This document shows positions 3,750 through 5,863 of a stretch of 5,863 nt of DNA, piece after piece; position 1 is the stretch's first letter, and each line of letters begins with the position of its first letter. Below the pieces are notes generated by a model that saw nothing but the letters and a program-made list of their open reading frames with translations, searched no databases and was not told where the DNA came from. A program made the translations under genes and the position numbers. The stretch comes from Lachnospiraceae bacterium (GTDB lineage Bacteria; Bacillota; Clostridia; Lachnospirales; Lachnospiraceae): NCBI GenBank assembly GCA_009774345.1, contig VSNR01000228.1:1-5863 (forward strand), given 5' to 3'.

Positions 3750-5828
3750 TTATTGTAATTTCACGCTCTTTTGCATGGTTCCTGTAAAATCCCCCTTTCC
3801 TTTGATCGTTACCTTTATTTTATTCTTCTTCACTTCACCATAGACAGGCTGTTCGTAATCAGCTCCCTGCTTTAAAATGCCCTTGCTGTAGGTGAGCGTC
3901 AGATTTCCCTGTGTTCCTTTTAAGGAAGCCTTGGTGATGTTCCGCGGCTTGATTGTAAATGTTGCCTTTGCTGTCATGCCTGCGTAATTTCCTTTTCCGG
4001 TGATATGCACTTCCGCGGTGCCTGCGTGACGGTTATTTTTGTATGTAACCGTATAGTCTTTGTTTTTGACTAACTTCTTGTTCCTGCCGCCGATGGAGAC
4101 GGTGACAGACGGCACCGGGCGCTGGTATTTTCCATTGTATGTCTTTGCGGAAATGGATTTCACAGTCATGCCGGAGGTTCCCTGCGCTGCCTTGATTGTA
4201 AACGGTACGACTACTTTTCCTCTGTAAGCGCCTTTTCCGGTGACAATCGCAAAGGCTGTCCCGGCATTTTTGTTGTTCTGATATTGGACTTTATAGTCCT
4301 TGTTTTTGACAAGTTTTGCGCCGCCTGCGGTGACAACGGGTTCAGGCTTTACTGCCTTTCCGGCATTGTAGGACATGGGCTGGATTTCGCCCACATTGCC
4401 GGGATTGATCAGTTTATCGCTGGCGACGTTGTAAAGCGATAATTTCGCTGTTACGCTGCCTGTGTAATTGCCCTTTCCTGTTACTGTCACCTGCGCGGTC
4501 TGACCTGCTGCACTGTAGCCTGTCAGGGTGAAATCGGTGTTGTATGACAGGCGCTTTGCTCCGTCGTAAACATATACGGGAAGCGATGCTGCGTCTGCCC
4601 CTGTCTGTGCCGCTGCAACGCTGCCTGTTATGACTTTGAGTTTCTTTACAGGTCTGGGGCTGATGGTGTAGGTCTTTGATATACTGCCCTTGTAGATACC
4701 GTTTCCCTTAATCGTCACAGTGGCAGTTCCCGCTTTGATGTGATCCTTATAGAGCACTCTGTAGTCAATGCCTTCGGTGAGGGTTGTATTCTTTCCGTTT
4801 ATATTGGCTGTGACTCTGATCGTTGGCTCATAGGCGGTGCCATCGTAAACTCTTGCGCTAATATTTGCAATTGCCGCACTGACAGCGGAAAGCGGCGTGC
4901 GCTCTGCATCTGTGAAGGCGGAATCATCCTTGTCAGCGGGGTATTGGTCGTTGTTGTCATCTTTATTGTCATCGTTTGCTTTCCAGCCTGCATAGACTGT
5001 TGTGTCGGACTGGATTGTATCTTTTGCAAAGTCCCACAAAACGGTACAGCTCTGGTCTTTGTACCAGCCGGTGAAGGTATAGCCCTCTGCCTGCGGGTCC
5101 TGCGGCTTTTCGAGCAGGCTGCCCTCTTCGATGCCTGTGCTGGTGGTGTCGGTGCCATGTCCATTCATGTTGAAAGTGACGGTGTAATAGTGCGTGATTT
5201 CACCGGTCTCATTAACAGTCAGAGTACCGTTTTTGTAGGTAATGCTGTAATTCATGCCTGCGTCGGCGCCGGTGATGGTGATATCATAGGTTCCGGCTTG
5301 GGCGGTGTCGGTAATGTCGCAGTTGAGCACTGGCTCTTTGAGCAGCTTATCGTCACCTAAAAGTCCGGTTGTGCTGTACTGGTAGTCCTCCGCTTTTGGC
5401 AGGTCAGCACCGATTTTTACTCCTATGTCGCGCGCGGTGATGGTCAGCGGGGCTTGGGTGATCTTGAAGGGATATGATACACTACCAGTATAGTTCTTAT
5501 CATCCTGTGCTACGGCAATCGTCAGTTTGTAATTTCCCGCATTAACGGGCGCTGTTGCTGATGCCGCATAAGTGCTGCCATCCATCTGCGTGCCGCTATA
5601 GGTGTATGTCAGTTTGACGGAGCTGGTCACGTCCACATTGTTTGTCTCTGACACGATTTTTGCCGTTCCTGTATAGGAGGCAGGCTTTTTGTTATATGTG
5701 CGGTCACTGATTTTAATACCAGAAATATTTATAGTAAACGACGTTAATTCTTTCTGTTTGACTCTAGGAAAAAGAGCATAGAGCAGCAAGCTTGGCATTT
5801 GGCTTCTGAAAAGTCGAAAACCAATCAT
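3750..5828 (-). CDS. Surface repeat protein (MBG/YDG and Listeria-Bacteroides repeats), 5'-truncated
   Basis: A 692-residue (from the ATG at 5828) extracellular-type beta-repeat protein. In order: two MBG/YDG-like beta domains (about 32-124, with ISDRTYNKKPASYTGTA, and 126-205, starting PLTITARDIG); an InlB-type Listeria-Bacteroides repeat (214-282, YTVTFNMNG to GYTFTGWY to VYAGW); an Asp/Asn-rich linker (285-306); then five related modules to the end. It ends in the last module, with no LPXTG, transmembrane anchor or choline-type repeat. No signal peptide is present. The first 25 or so residues (MIGFRLFRSQMPSLLLYALF) resemble neither a secretion signal nor the repeats, and an in-frame TAG lies at 5841-5843. 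The ATG at 5828 has a GGAG 6 nt upstream, possibly by chance; a TTG at 5840 is the only alternative. The gene has probably lost its 5' part, so the product may not be secreted. Adhesion or cell-wall roles are family-level guesses. Confidence 0.75.
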   Translation of the reverse strand: MIGFRLFRSQMPSLLLYALFPRVKQKELTSFTINISGIKISDRTYNKKPASYTGTAKIVSETNNVDVTSSVKLTYTYSGTQMDGSTYAASATAPVNAGNYKLTIAVAQDDKNYTGSVSYPFKITQAPLTITARDIGVKIGADLPKAEDYQYSTTGLLGDDKLLKEPVLNCDITDTAQAGTYDITITGADAGMNYSITYKNGTLTVNETGEITHYYTVTFNMNGHGTDTTSTGIEEGSLLEKPQDPQAEGYTFTGWYKDQSCTVLWDFAKDTIQSDTTVYAGWKANDDNKDDNNDQYPADKDDSAFTDAERTPLSAVSAAIANISARVYDGTAYEPTIRVTANINGKNTTLTEGIDYRVLYKDHIKAGTATVTIKGNGIYKGSISKTYTISPRPVKKLKVITGSVAAAQTGADAASLPVYVYDGAKRLSYNTDFTLTGYSAAGQTAQVTVTGKGNYTGSVTAKLSLYNVASDKLINPGNVGEIQPMSYNAGKAVKPEPVVTAGGAKLVKNKDYKVQYQNNKNAGTAFAIVTGKGAYRGKVVVPFTIKAAQGTSGMTVKSISAKTYNGKYQRPVPSVTVSIGGRNKKLVKNKDYTVTYKNNRHAGTAEVHITGKGNYAGMTAKATFTIKPRNITKASLKGTQGNLTLTYSKGILKQGADYEQPVYGEVKKNKIKVTIKGKGDFTGTMQKSVKLQ
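3753..4868 (-). repeat. Five degenerate tandem modules in the surface protein gene
   Basis: Five modules of about 63-79 codons lie at roughly 4653-4868, 4425-4652, 4188-4424, 3942-4178 and 3753-3941. Each has a [VYSTK]-Y-[DN]-G/A start (VYDGTAYEP, VYDGAKRLS, SYNAGKAVKP, TYNGKYQRP; lost in the last), then a [VL]-x-[NQE]-x-x-D-[YF] turn and a G-T-A-x-[VA]-x-[IV]-x-G-[KN]-G-x-[YF]-x-G strand pair. Modules three and four are closest: both carry LVKNKDY, and at the DNA level they share GTCNTTGTTTTTGAC and CCTTTTCCGGTGA. They are diverged enough that recent tandem expansion is not evident. Confidence 0.75.
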
Positions 5829-5862
5829 CAAGAACTCCAACTAACTTTTCAAGAGTCTCCCA
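5764..5862 (-). pseudogene. Partial unrecognised reading frame entering from the right edge
   Basis: A minus-strand frame is open from the window edge for 32 codons and ends at a TAG (5764-5766). It reads ETLEKLVGVLDDWFSTFQKP and ends KLAALCSFS, a composition that looks like real protein (amphipathic helix, Trp/Phe core) and unlike the beta-repeat protein it overlaps in another frame. It may be the C-terminus of an upstream gene, or a fragment of an inserted element that truncated the surface-protein gene. The family was not recognised and the frame may be fortuitous. Confidence 0.3.
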
Positions 5863-5863
5863 G

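Noticed and set aside
4799..5164. Minus-strand 121-codon frame overlapping the surface gene in another frame
   Set aside because: Composition is Thr/Pro/Gln-rich noise and it overlaps the InlB-type repeat in the correct frame.
4740..5360. Plus-strand open frame of 206 codons inside the surface-protein gene
   Set aside because: It is antisense to well-supported MBG and Listeria-Bacteroides repeat domains, has an implausible Cys/Gly/Val-rich composition and no domain; it is a shadow of the real gene.
1..5863. CRISPR arrays, tRNA and rRNA genes
   Set aside because: No regularly spaced identical repeats of 24-37 bp and no tRNA cloverleaf or rRNA-like conserved segment were seen on either strand.

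Overview
The window looks like an accessory segment from a low-to-mid GC anaerobic Firmicute, most likely a gut Lachnospiraceae/Clostridia relative. This is inferred from several things: strong AGGAGG-type ribosome binding sites, GTG/TTG start options, a LexA-type winged helix, a putative holin-like type I toxin, an AAA-ATPase_like/PDDEXK_9 protein, and a surface protein built from MBG/YDG and Listeria-Bacteroides repeats. All family names come from reading motifs by eye; no database search was run.

Left part (about 1-1750): an AT-rich, rightward gene cluster. It begins with a small tyrosine recombinase (176-754) that carries every catalytic residue but has almost no N-terminal core-binding domain. 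It is followed by a LexA-like DNA-binding domain without a peptidase (836-1093) and three orphan small proteins (1123-1314, 1340-1546, 1565-1750). Gaps are short and each gene has its own Shine-Dalgarno, so this looks like one operon of a mobile or DNA-rearranging module. Short direct repeats lie just upstream of and just after the recombinase gene.

Middle intergenic stretch (1751-2076): this is not empty. It holds a compact type I toxin-antitoxin locus. A 26-residue hydrophobic, Lys/Arg-tailed peptide is encoded on the minus strand (1895-1975). Its ribosome binding site abuts a 5' stem-loop. A convergent plus-strand antisense RNA (about 1802-1907) starts from a promoter with a perfect TATAAT. 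A hairpin terminator between them contains the toxin stop codon. Transcription running out of the recombinase operon would be in the antitoxin direction.

Right part: a full-length 519-residue AAA-ATPase_like/PDDEXK_9 protein (2077-3636) has its own near-consensus promoter and is divergent from the toxin. A long palindromic terminator (3680-3726) separates it from a convergent minus-strand surface repeat protein (3750-5828). That gene is long and open but appears to have lost its 5' end. It has no signal peptide, a stop codon lies just upstream of the first possible start, and an unrelated-looking reading frame (5764-5862) runs into the same place, suggesting a rearrangement or insertion junction near 5740-5770. 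The ATPase and surface genes look visibly more GC-rich than the recombinase operon, so the window seems to be a mosaic.
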